Of a DNA stretch of 64,000 nucleotides, positions 23,682-35,929 are shown piece after piece. The position numbers were made by a program, and so were the translations under genes. Position 1 is the stretch's first letter; each line of letters begins with the position of its first letter. Source of the DNA: Rotaria sp. Silwood1 (Eukaryota; Rotifera; Eurotatoria; Philodinida; Philodinidae); the NCBI GenBank assembly GCA_905250075.1, contig CAJNOP010000009.1, positions 1,879,581 through 1,943,580 of the forward strand. Reading direction: 5' to 3'. A model generated the notes under the pieces. That model was given only the letters and a program-made list of their open reading frames with translations, was not told where the DNA came from and searched no databases.

Positions 23682-24369
23682 TGGGTTTTAACTTTATGAC
23701 TTGCACGTATATAACTCGATGAGCTTGCTGACAAATTAAGAAAATTAAACTTCTCCTCTCTTAGAATAGAAGGACAAGCTTTGAACTTCATTCTCGATGA
23801 CCAAAAATGTCCGTTGTTGTGACAGACTCACTCTTCATACTGTAGTTTTTCGTGCAACGAAGCATGGAGGCTTTAAAGTCAAATTGAGTACGAAAAGAGC
23901 ATACAGAACAATCTGTTTCTATTCGATTTAATCAATCATTTCCATCGTTAATGTTCTCTCTTCTGTAAAGTATGTCCTCTTATGTAGCACTTATTCAGCA
24001 TTCACACATCTTCTGAAATATTTCGTCACATTAACAAACAACTGTATGATATTAACAGGTATTATCAGCGTGATGTGCTTAGTATTTATGGTAGGTTTCT
24101 GAAGAAAGATATTGTTGATTAACGGAATATTAACTATATACAATGATAAAAAAGCAATGTTTTTGGCTCGGGTATATAGAGGAGATAGTAATTGTAAGCA
24201 TATGAGATATAATTATTCAAAAAGTTCGCATAAAGAGTCCGTTGTATTATCAAAGAGCTCGAACAAATTGATAGCTTCCCACCGCCGAATCATACGAGCG
24301 AGAAACGATAGCTTTTTGCGTCGAACCCGTGCAACTGCTTTGACCAGGAAGAATTCTTATCACAGTAGT
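23682..24369. other. Intergenic, no gene recognised
   Basis: No supported exon. The plus frame starting at 24112 lies partly opposite the coding remnant on the minus strand and is a shadow. Confidence 0.5.
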
Positions 24370-25425
24370 TTGAGTTTTTCGACTTAAAACAAAGCTTGAA
24401 TGCACAGCAGCTGGGGCTACATCGGAATCATCAATATAAATATTGGTTTCCCGAACAGAATCATTTGAACTTCCTGTGACGACAAAAGTAATATCATAAC
24501 CAACGACAGTTCGATAATCAATGCGGTTTCTAGGAGCGATAGGTATAAAATTTGTACCATCTATAATTAAAATAATTGATCATTCACGAACTTTATGCAA
24601 AAAATATATGACATTGTCTAACCGCGTCGAACATCTTTGTTTTTCCCAAGAAACGCTTAGATTTATAAGAATACAAGTCGCTGGCATATACAAGGTCATT
24701 TGATACATTAGCAACTGTTTTATGAAAACCACGACGATATCTACCTGGCCGGAAGTATTGATTTACTTCTGTGACATGAATTTTCATGTAGCTATCTAAG
24801 TTCAGCTTTGAAAATGACATCAGATACAATTTATACATATCATGTACTAATAATATCTTGTTCGTTTGCACCGATTGAGACAAGTTACTCTTATCAAACC
24901 TCTCGTTACAAATCTGTCAATGTTATCGATAGTGATTCCTAGTATGGCTAAGATGTGGATATTGATGAACTCAAATAAAATATCAATTTCTGAAAGGAGA
25001 TCTATATCAACAGTCGAAAAATTCGGAGTACTCAAGCTGTGGAATAGTCTTCACTTTTTCTGTAAGTCGATTCATAGAGGGAGCACTTTCGAAAAACATC
25101 GACCTCTCACTTGAAAACGTTCTATGAAATTGAAGAAATGCTGGATCAATTGTGGTGATTAAGAATGGTTTTGCTAAATTTGATGTAATTGTTGTTACAA
25201 CTAGGATGTACGGTATAAACGCCTGAAGACTAATGTTCATCATTAACTGCTAATTGTCACCATTATTATCATTCTCTACTAGTAAATTTATAGTCAAAGA
25301 TGGATCGAAACTGTTGTAGAGAATATATCCATGTGTATCTATATTGCTAATACTATTTATTGTATAGTGGCCAGTTGTGGATACGTTGATCTGAATTGCT
25401 ACATAATAGAAATAGATTTGTTCTT
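24370..25425 (-). pseudogene. Decayed secreted/surface protein gene, unidentified
   Basis: From the right, on the minus strand: an acceptor-like ...ATGTAG near 25403, then IQINVSTTGHYTINSISN, DTHGYILYNSFDPSLTINLL and VENDNNGDN, an in-frame TAG, then MMNISLQAFIPYILVVTTI (25243) and AKPFLITTIDPAFLQFHRTF. I recall this repeat type (beta-rich, ending YILVVTT...GPF) from large rotifer extracellular proteins. Further left are HVTEVNQYFRPGRYRRGFHK (about 24760) and GTNFIPIAPRNRIDYRTVVG through GSSNDSVRETNIYIDDSDVA (24550-24400). I could not join these pieces into one frame. Stops and phase breaks suggest a pseudogene, although several missed introns or two adjoining remnants are possible. Confidence 0.4.
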
Positions 25426-26809
25426 AACAAATAACATAGTTATGACAAAATGTGCAACCAGAGGTGGTCAGCGCGAATAAGTACGTTGATTGCCCAAACA
25501 CTGTAGTGGCTAGTTAAACAAAAAAAATCAAATGATATTAAAAGTGAATTCTATATCTAGAATGTCATTGAAGAAAATACTTCTATTCCAGAAAGTTAAA
25601 GACTACGGAAATAAATCTTTGTTGATTTTTGATTCTAATAAGTGAGACTCTCACTGATGGTATGATTCCTTCAGTGATTGTATTCTATCTCACAATAAAA
25701 TTTAAAAAAAGATGGAGCTTATGTTCAACAGCGAAACAGGCCAAACAAGATCAGAAATAGTTATCGAAAAGATCTTTCTTGCTTCTTGACGTCTAATCAA
25801 CAAATTTTTCTCTGCAAATCTTCTCTGTTGTATCTAATATACGATTTTGACAAGATTGTGAAGCGTCTCATTATTTCTTTTCCTTCTAGAATTCTCAATT
25901 CATATGATTCCACAAAATCCAATTGATTTGACTATTTAGATGCAACAAGGACACGAACAATCAATGATCTGTTCTTGACAATCAATCGGTCAAAGCAAAA
26001 TGAAACTTTCTCAGCACCTCAAAAGAAGATTATAGGGTACACTTTTGATATTTGCATTTTCGGATACCATAAAATCTACATTGACTTATGTTTGAATAAG
26101 TCAAACAATTTCAAGAGATGACACTTTGAATAGGTACATTATCATGATGTTCGGTAAGAATAACAAAATCCTCGAAAGTTAGTGTGCATAGCATGCTAGT
26201 ACCAGATAAAAAAAGATGATAATTATCTATACTGGAAAAGTACAGATCCAAAGATAGGTTATAGAACTTACTCTATTTCGTAATTTTGACCCTGAATTTT
26301 TCATATTAATTTGGCTACATTTTGAAGAAGCATAGTCACCTATACACTAGACTATCTTTTCTTTCACTATCTGTTATTCTGAACAATACTGGTACATTTG
26401 TTCAAATTCGCATTTGTAATTCTTGATGGAAATATGCAGTGAAAATATATTTGCATACAGTCCATCATAAAAATAAAATAAGCAGTTGTTTTTTTTTCTA
26501 AGGAAAAAGTACTCTCTCATAATCCGAGAAACATTCTACTTGGTCGTATGAAACTTTATTTCTTCTACTATAGCCCGAAAAAGACCTAAAAAATAATCTG
26601 AGAATACAGCTATGCATAGATTTTCACAAAGAAGAACGTTTTAAAGTGTATAAAAAATTGTTCACAAGTCTTATATACTCAATAAAAGACTTCATGTATT
26701 CGAGTTTATATTCAATCATTAGCATGACTACGTTTATAGTGTCAGAGTTCGAAGCTATAGGAACAGTCTTTCTTATCTCGCTCAATTGTTTCTTAGGTAA
26801 TCGTTGTTG
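25426..26809. other. Non-coding, no gene recognised
   Basis: AT-rich sequence with stops in all frames. It may be the intron or decayed interior of the gene remnant to its left. Confidence 0.45.
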
Positions 26810-26935
26810 ACCTAAGCATTGATGCTGTTGAAGTGGTTTCTATCGTCATTGTTATGGTGGTTGATCTGGTTATTATTCGAGTTGTCGTCAAAACTGTAAT
26901 TGTTGTAGTTACTTCTAGTATCATCCATGAAGTGT
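26810..26935 (-). pseudogene. Thr-rich coding remnant
   Basis: Minus-strand translation MILEVTTTITVLTTTRIITR then STTITMTIETTSTASMLRST is a Thr-rich mucin-like linker. Such linkers join beta-rich extracellular repeats, so it may belong to the decayed gene at 24370-25425, on the same strand and correctly placed upstream of it. Confidence 0.35.
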
Positions 26936-27951
26936 CATGTAGATAAATGAAAAAATATTGAAAAAAAATCGGTTATGAACTATGAATAATAAATGTGACT
27001 GACATTTACAGCATCTTCCTTCATTGTTGTCAAATGCTGCACTATTCAACACTTTATCCAAATATTGATAGGAATTAAAAAGATTTCGATATTGTACAAC
27101 AAGTCAGAGGAAATTGTTCATCACAGCTACTAATGAGTTTGAAGTTTAGAGATGCAAATAGCGAGAAGCCTTACAATATTGGAAAACCTATCTTTTTCGA
27201 GGCATTGACACCAATAAATTAACAACTAACTCTTAAAATTTTCGCTCGAGTGCCTTCTCCAAAATTCACGATCAACACATCATCGTGTTGGATAAAGTAT
27301 TAACAGCAATGCAATTAATCCAACAATTGATCAACAAAAACATATGCATACTATCCCTCAAACTTCTTTGCTGAATTAAATGATTCATATCTAAACTAAT
27401 TCTTTGGAACACTCACGATGTAGCAATAGCATGCAATACTATTTCTCATCTATGTTTACTAATCTGTGAAAAAAAATATTTATATGAAAATTATCAACCT
27501 GAGATACAGCCGTCTTTTTCTTTGTATAACAATTCCAGCTTCTTAGTCATAACGAAAATTCTTCTTGTAATCATTCCTACTTGTTTCAAAGGATAATTAT
27601 GTAAAAGTATGATTAAGATGACACTTTGGTCGTGGCATGTTTGTGGTGCGTGTTCTCGATTACCTTTTAACTAAATAATCAATTCTTGATTGGATTTATA
27701 AATTTCGTTGTTTTTTTTTGTAATTCATTGTTTTCTTCTCTTTTTTGATTTTTAAATAAATAACACTTAGTCACTCTTTTCTTTATAAAAGATTATTTCA
27801 CGTACTATCGATCAGTATCTTTGCAGTAAAACACAACAAAATCAATAATTCTGCAATAGTACAAGTTCGTTGGGTGCAACACTTTTGAGCCCACAGCTGA
27901 TTTATTCAACTTATTTTAGGCTCGGACCTAAACCATACTCCTACTTGCACT

Positions 27952-27995
27952 GAGGTTTTGTGAAACATGATCTAAAAGGAGTTTTGAAATGTAGG
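27952..27995 (-). repeat. Dispersed repeat B copy 1
   Basis: The minus strand reads TTTCAAAACTCCTTTTAGAT then CATGTTTCACAAAACCTC, matching three other copies (35930, 42362 and 50547) in the consensus TTTTrGATCrTGTTTCACAA. Confidence 0.6.
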
Positions 27996-28288
27996 CATAA
28001 AAATGTGAAGCTTTCCTCCTTCAGAGCTTGTGTCAGATTTGTTGAAATACAATTAAAGACCATAAATCAGTAACATCTCGCTATAATTTATGAAATAGCT
28101 CCTTATTACATTTCCGAAGGATTAAATAGAAAGATGGCGAGGAATTATATCTCGAAATAGATAGAATATAACAATCACTCTGGAATTAGCAACGGCAGCA
28201 GTGCCATCTTTCACATTTTAATCCGACAGAAATTGCGCTAGCAACTTTTGTTTTTCTTCGATTAGTATGTTAGATTATTGTTTGTTTT
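27996..28288. other. Non-coding, no gene recognised
   Basis: AT-rich sequence between the dispersed repeat and the plus-strand coding remnant. A polypyrimidine tract and TTTTTAG acceptor-like site at 28279-28289 introduce that remnant. Confidence 0.4.
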
Positions 28289-28289
28289 T

Positions 28290-28600
28290 AGATTTGTAAA
28301 TCATTACAATTTCAAGAACTACTTGCTAGGGAAGAACTTGAATATTTAATTGCAGAATAAATAGTAAAATTAACAAAATATAATTGGTTTATTCAATGTT
28401 TATAACGGATTTAAGCAAAAGATCCAACAAATGTCATTAAAAATTTACAACATAGTAATAAATTAACATTTTTTCGTGAAAGAGAAGCAATAACAACAAA
28501 TGAATCATTAAAACACACAACAGATAATGTAGATAAAGACGAAGATCAATGGATGAAATATCTTGATAGAAGTTAAGTACAGATGAATGTTATGCATCGT
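28290..28600 (+). pseudogene. Decayed coding fragment, unidentified
   Basis: After an acceptor-like TTTTTAG the plus strand reads ICKSLQFQELLAREELEYLI and, after TAA stops, KDPTNVIKNLQHSNKLTFFR, EREAITTNESLKHTT and DKDEDQWMKYLDRS. The composition is clearly protein-like (charged and helical), and one frame carries on across at least three TAA stops. Several stops sit where Gln would be natural (CAA to TAA). I do not recognise the family. It may be a small coiled-coil or ciliary protein. Confidence 0.4.
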
Positions 28601-28789
28601 ATTTATGGTAAACAAGTTAGTTTAATCATAAACAAGAATATGCTGAATTGTGGTGGACTAATTAATTTCAAATATCAACTTAAAGCATAACAGGAATAAA
28701 TACATATGACCGAGTAAATTATATTCAAAATATTGCAATACTTCATATGTTCTTGTTACATCTTATATACCATATAAATCCTTGCTATT

Positions 28790-28870
28790 TGGGGTGTGTG
28801 TATGGGTATGTCGATGCAAGTTGGAGTATGTCTGCTGATTGGCAAAGAGAATATACACATCCACACTCAA
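28790..28870 (+). repeat. Dispersed repeat A copy
   Basis: GGGGTGTGTGTATGGGTATG arm, then TGATTGGCAAAGAGAATATA core, then CACATCCACACTC arm. Same order and strand as the copy at 7551-7722. Confidence 0.6.
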
Positions 28871-28969
28871 AAACATTTAATACCTTTTCTAACGATGTAT
28901 TTGAAAGCTAAAGTTAGTCTTGTTCTCATAGGGAAAAAACGACATTGATTGAATTTATGTATGGAAACA

Positions 28970-31800
28970 TCAGTGTTTTTGCACATAACGTACCGTAAAA
29001 GAGTTTTTATGATGAACGTATACATTGATATGTACCGTATTCATTTTTAAAATACATTTACCATTATTTCGACATAATTTATATCGATCACATACAAACG
29101 TCATATTACCTAATGAACAATATTTTAGACATATTTCAACAAAATAATGACTTTTAGTCATCGTTGAATATTGAATACACAAATTTTTAACAGTTTTATT
29201 GAACTTAGAATAGAGTTTGATTAATTGAGAATAAACAGTCGAATCAATACATGAATATTCAGTAAATTTTTTAGGTTTAATATATTGTCGACGTTTGAGT
29301 GTTATTATTTTGACTGGTTATGTTGTTGGAGCTTAGATCAAAGGTATTTTTCTTTCATTTTTCATCAATGGTTGTGCCATTGCCTAAAATGAAACTCTCA
29401 ATTTACAATAAAGTCATGTGAACCCAAAAGATTCTCCTAGAATTGAGCAAGACTATCTCAGTTACATTTTTTAATCTTTTTCCACTTTTCGTAGTTTCAA
29501 CTATTTTAGATTAGAAATCACTTTTGAGATGAGATTTATTCCATTAGAAGGAGTCTAGTGATATTAAACACAGTCTAAAAAAAGATCTATGTTCCTAGCT
29601 CTTTCTTTCAGAGTTATGGTCTATTGAATGAGTTTTTCAACAAAATGTTACCATCTTCATTAGATCATCTTCAAAATCCACTTTCAGCATTTCAACTTTG
29701 CGTATGCAATTCGTTCATTGTGAAAATTTTCAGATAGTCCAGTATCTCTGATCGCTAGATATTCATATAAAAATAATGTTTTCCTTTTTCACTTAACACA
29801 ATTTTCAATATTCGTATCTCCAAATAGGTGACACTGGAAAATCTGATACTTTCACGATGAATACATCTCGTATGAAAAGTTGCATATCGAAAATCAATGT
29901 CGAAGATGATCTCATATAGACAAGAACATTTTCTTGAAAAAGTCACTAAAATGATCATAACGTAAGAAGAAACCTCCGTGAAGATGAATTAATCAAAGCT
30001 TTGTCTAATATCAATAGACTCTATCTAAGTAGGTAAATATTATTTTAACCGTGATTTCTAATCTAAAAAGATTCTTTCATCTGAAGAAAAAATGAAGTCA
30101 AATAGAATCAGGAAGGAAGGTCTTCAAGTGTGACATGCCGATCAAATGATTATTTTGCTCACAAAAAAAGTTCAGAACATAGAATGCCTTCAACATATAA
30201 TATTTCAAGAAAAAAACATTCTAATGACCATAGGAGCTATCTATGCGCAAGATTTCATAATTGAGTCGTTTTTTTGTCTTTTCTAAGATAGAAAATACAG
30301 AAAAACCGTCGTAACTCGAGAACGACAACGTATAGAGACGAGTCTTTTTCAACTTCTTCTAGTCTCACGGAAACCTCCTAGCAAACAAAATATCGACTTA
30401 ATCGGCGCGTTATACTTGGAAACCTACTCTCGTTAGTTAATATTATCCCGAAATTTTTTTTCTCAAATTTACTGCTATTGTTGTGATAACAAATAAGGAC
30501 ATAACTCTGTTACAGACCATCCATCAATACGAACAAATTTTATTTGACAACATGGAACAAATGTTGGACAGCTTGAGTGAAGATTTCCATATTTTGATAT
30601 TACATGTCTATTAGAAAAGTAATTTAATTTTATTATCTCTTAAATAAATATCTAGGTTTTTTTTTGTTATTTACTTTTTATATTCATCGCAACAGAGACG
30701 TCGATAAGGTAAGATTGAATTATAACATAAATGTGACATTCATATCACCTGCTCGTAATAGATTAATAGCAATGAAACGAAGCATATTACCTGTCATATT
30801 TTTATCCTTTAAATTTAACATTCGAATCGGTACAAGTCGATCTCCATATAGACAAATGGCTATATCATTTCGCGTCATTCTCTGATTTGTTGATGTACAT
30901 TTTTTTTTGATGACATATTTGGATTTTACCGCATCAATTACCTAAAAGAAAAAGAAAGAAGAAATTTTATCTTTAAATATGGTACACGATATTTATCAGT
31001 AGAAAAAATAAGTCTTTATTAATGAATATAAATACCAAATATTTCATGAATGAATGATTGTCGATCGATTTGTTCAACACCAATAACTATACGAATATAA
31101 TGAAGTTTAAGTATCCCGATTGTTTCAAATTCAGTTTTATTTAATAATGTTTGAACATCATGTAAAATAAGCTATCAATAGTAGCAATTATTTCAAGATA
31201 TACGTAACGAGATTTTTGAGGAATTGATTTTTGATTTGTTGGTTTTATAATGTTTTCTTTTTATTTGAAGAAAATGTTAGATTTTTAATAGTTTTAGGTA
31301 AAATGATTAATGATGTAATTTTTTTTCGACGTTGTTTTTTTTTTGTAATTTCTTAGTAGAATGTCTTTCACAATTGTTATGCCATTGAATAGAAACATAT
31401 GCTTGTCTAAGAACTAAATCATTATGCTTAATAATATAATCATCATTGAACGATCATTTTAATCTGGCTCGACTTAATGAAATCGATAGAATAAAATCAT
31501 AAAACGAACCATTCGATATTTGAATCATAGAAAATAATAAATTAGAATTCGAAGATACTTGATTAATAACAGTAATAATATTCAATTATATTTTCATTCG
31601 ATTCTATTTGATAAGTTTGAATCAACAATGAATAATTATAATCAATTTATTATAGTAGGATTTTAATCATCATCAAAAATAATAACAAATGAAAATAGAT
31701 GACTTTTAGTTGATGTTATTCTTTCAATAAATCGAAAATAATTACTCTTACCGTCTATATTTAGTATTAAATCAAATGATGATGCATTATTAAGAATGAA
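28970..31800 (-). pseudogene. Decayed gene with EGF-like segment, probable receptor/extracellular protein
   Basis: Protein-like pieces lie in order on the minus strand, separated by stops. At about 31790-31680: SNYFRFIERITSTKSHLFSF. At about 31600-31330: SNGSFYDFILSISLSRARLK, a TGA, then LVLRQAYVSIQWHNNCERHS. At about 31150-31020: VQTLLNKTEFETIGILKLHY and IRIVIGVEQIDRQSFIHEIF. At 30940-30690, after a good TTTCTTTTAG acceptor: VIDAVKSKYVIKKKCTSTNQ, DIAICLYGDRLVPIRMLNLK and NMLRFIAINLLRAGDMNVTF. At 29290-28970: CSLGNMTFVCDRYKLCRNNG, an EGF-like cysteine pattern. The in-frame stops are not at splice sites, and the exon phase at 31020/30940 does not close, so I call it a pseudogene. Adhesion-type receptors have this kind of layout. 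That last step is inference. Confidence 0.4.
29330..30660. other. Interior of the decayed gene, no coding pieces seen
   Basis: About 1.3 kb without protein-like stretches. The minus open frame at 29755-29958 has no recognisable feature. Confidence 0.4.
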
Positions 31801-32149
31801 CTAGTTTATAGTGATTAATAAGAGTAATAAAAATGTCAACAGCACACCGTTTGAATTCTATACACACGCGCACGTTCTCAAACAAATATTTATTGCGTAA
31901 CAAAAAAAAACCTATTGTATATCAACATCTTTGTGCTTTTGATATATAATCAAGTGTTGACAGTTCTAGTATGTGCGATAGGGTTACACATTCTTTATCA
32001 TATACTACATTATTTTTTCTCATTCAATTACAATGCTACAATAGGATTCAATGATATGATAGACATCCTCTTTTTTTTTTCTTTTATAATATATATAAAA
32101 CAATATTGTTTGATGAACACAAAAAAAGAATTTGTTTTTTTTTGGTTTC

Positions 32150-32155
32150 TTTATT
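32150..32155 (-). terminator. Polyadenylation signal of four-TM gene
   Basis: AATAAA on the minus strand, 16 bases beyond the TGA of the tetraspanin-like gene. Confidence 0.6.
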
Positions 32156-32170
32156 TCATGATGATATATT

Positions 32171-33001
32171 TCATTTTGATCGCATATACAGATTACCATG
32201 TGTATCGCCAATTAAACAATGAACAATAACAATACCAACAATCTAAAGAATAAAAATATACACTCGATTATTTTTTTTTAATATATTCAAAACTTACTAT
32301 TGTTAAATTCATCAGTAATGTTAAACCACCATTCATACCTAATAAAAATTTTTCTTTATAATACTAAAATAGTCAATAGTATAATCATTAATTCCGAAGA
32401 ATTCTATTATTTGCCTATCCGAACTTACATTACTTTCGACTAAATTTGGATTATTAATTCGATCATCATTCAAAAAGCCATCAACTTGTGCTGGACATAC
32501 ATAATCAAATTCATTATACAAAAAACAAAGAGGAAAACAAACTAAACTTAAACTTACATGCAAAGATAATCCCAATTATCCCAATAGCTATACCAAGCAT
32601 CATCATCAACCATAAACATGATACATACTACAACCAATCAAAATAAGATTTGAATTTTCATTACACATTTCTCTACTCACTATTTTCAATAACAATAATC
32701 GTAATGTAATCATAGCTATAATGCCAATAATACTAATTAAAATACCTAAGGATCCGATAATAACAAGAAGAATACCAAAACCTAATTCTCTTCGATAGAT
32801 ATCATCAGAAAAGCTAAGAATATTATAAAGACGTGGGATACTTAGATGCCATGCACCAAGTACAATAAGTGCTATGGATTCAAGAACAAGAAGAAAAATA
32901 AATAAATACGAAATAAACATAATAAACCAATGTAATGGTCGTTTATGAACATAAATTCTTGGTGTATAATGATAATGTTGAGATTCAACTTGACTATGCA
33001 T
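32171..33001 (-). CDS. Small four-TM, tetraspanin-like membrane protein (5 exons)
   Basis: 186 residues. Exons: 33001-32681, 32627-32558, 32490-32434, 32338-32298, 32242-32171. All are GT-AG with closed phases and introns of 53-95 bp. Four hydrophobic segments: WFIMFISYLFIFLLVLESIA, FGILLVIIGSLGILISIIGI, VSCLWLMMMLGIAIGIIGII and LTLLMNLTIIVGIVIVHCLI. Both termini are polar, with a basic N-terminal segment before TM1, as in tetraspanins. The second extracellular loop is only about 20 residues (QVDGFLNDDRINNPNLVES) and lacks the CCG motif, so this is not a canonical tetraspanin. It may belong to a related tetraspan family. Keeping the unspliced reading instead of the 67-bp second intron gives a stop, which supports the splice model. 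Function unknown. Confidence 0.65.
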
Positions 33002-33289
33002 TCTTTTATATTAAAAAACAAACGATTTGTCGTGATTAAAAAAATGAGTTCAATGAACAACTGAAGTCTTATGCAAATAAGAATATGCAATAAAGAATCA
33101 CAGAAAGAAAGGTATACAAGAACGAGAAAAATGTTAAGAATGAAAATATTCTTGCTCTTATTAATGTCTTAAAACCGAACGATGATGGTGCGAGAAGGAA
33201 AGGTATATATATATGCAACAAAAACTTCTTTCCTCTTTCTCTTGTCTTACTAGCTTCAAGTCAGTTGAATGTGTTGTCATTAGATGAAG

Positions 33290-33315
33290 AAAAGAGAGAG
33301 AGAGAGAAGAAACGG
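33290..33315 (+). repeat. GA microsatellite
   Basis: AAAGAGAGAGAGAGAGAAG run upstream of the tetraspanin-like gene. Confidence 0.7.
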
Positions 33316-33612
33316 TACAAAAAGAGGTGTTATTATATTAGCATAAGGGATCATACATATTTTTCTTTTCTTTTTTTCGTTGCTTGACACCTACATTTAA
33401 TTGATAAATAATGAATGTAAATTGTCGTTTTGAAATATATCATAACTTTTGTAAATTAAAACAAGTTGTTATTTTTTATGCTGTATAATTGTTATATTTG
33501 AAGCATCAATTAAAGTCGTCTATTGAAAGTAAAATAAAATAATAGAACAAGAAACGTGCTTTTTATGCTGTTAATCAGTTACCTATTAAAATCAATTTTT
33601 ATTTTTACACTT

Positions 33613-34190
33613 CTATTTCTGTTGTATACACAAAAAATGGTTAATATCACTACATATAGTTAGATACGTATTATATTTGTTATAAAGTTTATTCATTTTC
33701 TTTAAATTGTTATTAAGATTTAGATGATATTTAAAATTATTTTTTGATTTATCTACAAATGAATCAGTTGCAATAAAATATAAAAAGAAAAATAAGACAA
33801 TTATAAATGAGTTCAACCACAATCTACAAATAATTTTTTCACAACGTATATATATGTACCATTGAAATATGACAGACATTATTTGATTGGGTCCACTGCA
33901 AGTACTACTTTTTATACCATCATAGTTTGAATTCGAAGATACACGTTGAAAACTTAGGTTTGAATTAGTTCGAATAGGTACTGGTGACCACATACTATTT
34001 CGAGGTATATTTTAATCAAATTTTGAATCTGATATTGTCCAATCTGAATATCTCTAAACAAAATTTACATTATGCAATTGATCATTTCCTTTTTTTTTCT
34101 ATGAGCTAGTCATTAAGAAACTAAAAAGTATTTTTTATGCTATCTCTGAATGAGTTTCAAATCTGCTATCTTACCATTATTGAATCTTTT
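33613..34190 (-). pseudogene. Possible broken exons of a single-TM protein
   Basis: A minus-strand segment LQTIHTIQIDRNQKKDSIM ends at a good GTAAG donor (about 34176). It joins in phase through a TTTTGTTTAG acceptor near 34055 to RYSDWTISDSKFD, then TAA. The same frame continues NIPRNSMWSPVPIRTNSNLS and FQRVSSNSNYDGIKSSTC, and further on a hydrophobic segment SFIIVLFFFLYFIAT. Either a short protein ends at the TAA, or this is a broken gene for a membrane protein. No family was recognised. Confidence 0.35.
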
Positions 34191-35484
34191 TTTTGATTTC
34201 TATCAATTTGTATAGTATGTATTGTTTGCAAGAAATTAAATATATAAGTGTGAATTTATAATTTTCATATTTTTAACAAAGAATAAATAAAAAATAATTC
34301 AAATTTTCTTAGATTTTTTGTATGATCATGTTTTTCTGAGGAGAAGGAACAATAATATAATTATTGAAATGCATAGAATAGTTGAATTATAAGAAAGCAA
34401 AAATAACTATTGTTTATTCAACTTATCAAGGATTCAAGACAGAAAATTATTGTAAAACAATCTTGGTAATCAATACTTATATTTCAGCATTCTTGACTGC
34501 TTTCCTATATCTTCTGTTCAGATTTGTTCAGTGTCATCGACTTCTGTCCTCTGCTGGACATCTACAACATAAAAAACCAACTGTACACAAAGACCCAATT
34601 TGTTCAAATATACCACTTTTTTTTATTAAGTAGTTCATACAGAGTGATTCATAAATACCTAGATGATAAAAAATCGAATACCTTCAATCGGGCTCAATCA
34701 AATGAGCTAAAAGTTTTTTTTTTTTGATAATAGAAACTTGTTCAAAGTTTTTTTTTGATAGGAATAAGGTTAACAACTATTATACTGAAGTATGAACATT
34801 GGCTTGAATAAAGAAATTTAACCTGTTGAGAATGAAGAAAAATCCATTACGATCGCCCTATAAGTAAGAGTTCTATTCATAGACGATGATAAGAAAACAC
34901 AAAAACGAGAATTTATCAACGATATGACACTAATGTGTATAGAGAAAACTATAGAATCAGTCAGTTCAAATGATTCGATTAATGTTTAAGATCACTCGTA
35001 AGTCTTTCGGATATTAATTACCAGCTGTGTGGCAAAAATCAGAGTCTAATACTTGAATATTCAAAATATCGTAACCATTTACTTTGAAATTAACTAATGC
35101 TAAAATTTTACTTTATGCACATAAGTGTCATATTATTGATAAAATCTGTTTGTATTTGTAACTGTTATCATTTGTGATTAGATCTCAAACTTATTTATAG
35201 ATCAATCTTAATGGATTCTTTTTCCTTCACCACAGAGTAAATTTCTTTCTTCAACTCAATCATCAGACTTCAATATAGTATTTGTTTACCTTGTTCGAAT
35301 AAAACAAAAAAAAGTTGAATAAGTTTCTATTGTTAGAAAAATCTAGCCCATTTGATTGAGCTACAGGGGAGATATTCTGTTTTTTTTATCGTCTAGTTAC
35401 TTCAAGTTCACCTTGTATATTAAAATGAGACGTTATTGATATATGGTTTTTGATCGTCTAACAACGACATCTTGTGCCGACTAT
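34191..35484. other. Intergenic, no gene recognised
   Basis: AT-rich sequence. The plus frames at 34382-34633 and 34524-34727 overlap each other and lack context. Confidence 0.5.
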
Positions 35485-35929
35485 GACAAATAGGGAGACA
35501 CTGCCTAGGGTCCGTTACGCTTTGGAGCAGAAGGAAGAAAGAATATCCCTGTCTTTCAGTTTCTGTGTGGTATAGGGGGCTGTAGCAGCAAATGAATTAG
35601 CTAAATATCTTTCCTACAACTAATAATAGCTGTAGCTCTGAAGAGAAGAAGACCGACCTAATGCAGAGTTCTTGCGCTAATTCTCTTGAGCTCATCGTAC
35701 ACACTGGTTAACCACATACTAAACATGAGGGCAGGTGTATGTTACAACTTGGTCTGCAGGCTATCGGATAGATGATCCGCGGCAAAAAGACGTTGATGAC
35801 TTATCCAGAGTTATTCCCTGACTGGTAGTACTAAAATTAGACCATAACACCAATTGGATATATAACAAACAACGTAGCGAGTCAGCCACACTGGTCACAG
35901 CCTACGGCTCGTTCCAATAATGTCTGCCA
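35485..35929. other. Compositionally distinct block, possible non-autonomous element or ncRNA
   Basis: About 450 bases are visibly less AT-rich than the surroundings (for example CACTGCCTAGGGTCCGTTAC, GATGATCCGCGGCAAAAAGA). There is no long open frame on either strand. TGGTATAGGGGG near 35570 resembles a Pol III A box, but I found no B box at a normal distance. It runs directly into a dispersed repeat B copy at 35930. Confidence 0.4.

Noticed and set aside
32558-32575. Unspliced minus-strand open frame through 32339 as the third part of the tetraspan protein
   Set aside because: It starts without ATG and does not join the helix frame. The 67-bp intron to 32490 closes the phase and leads to a fourth TM helix.
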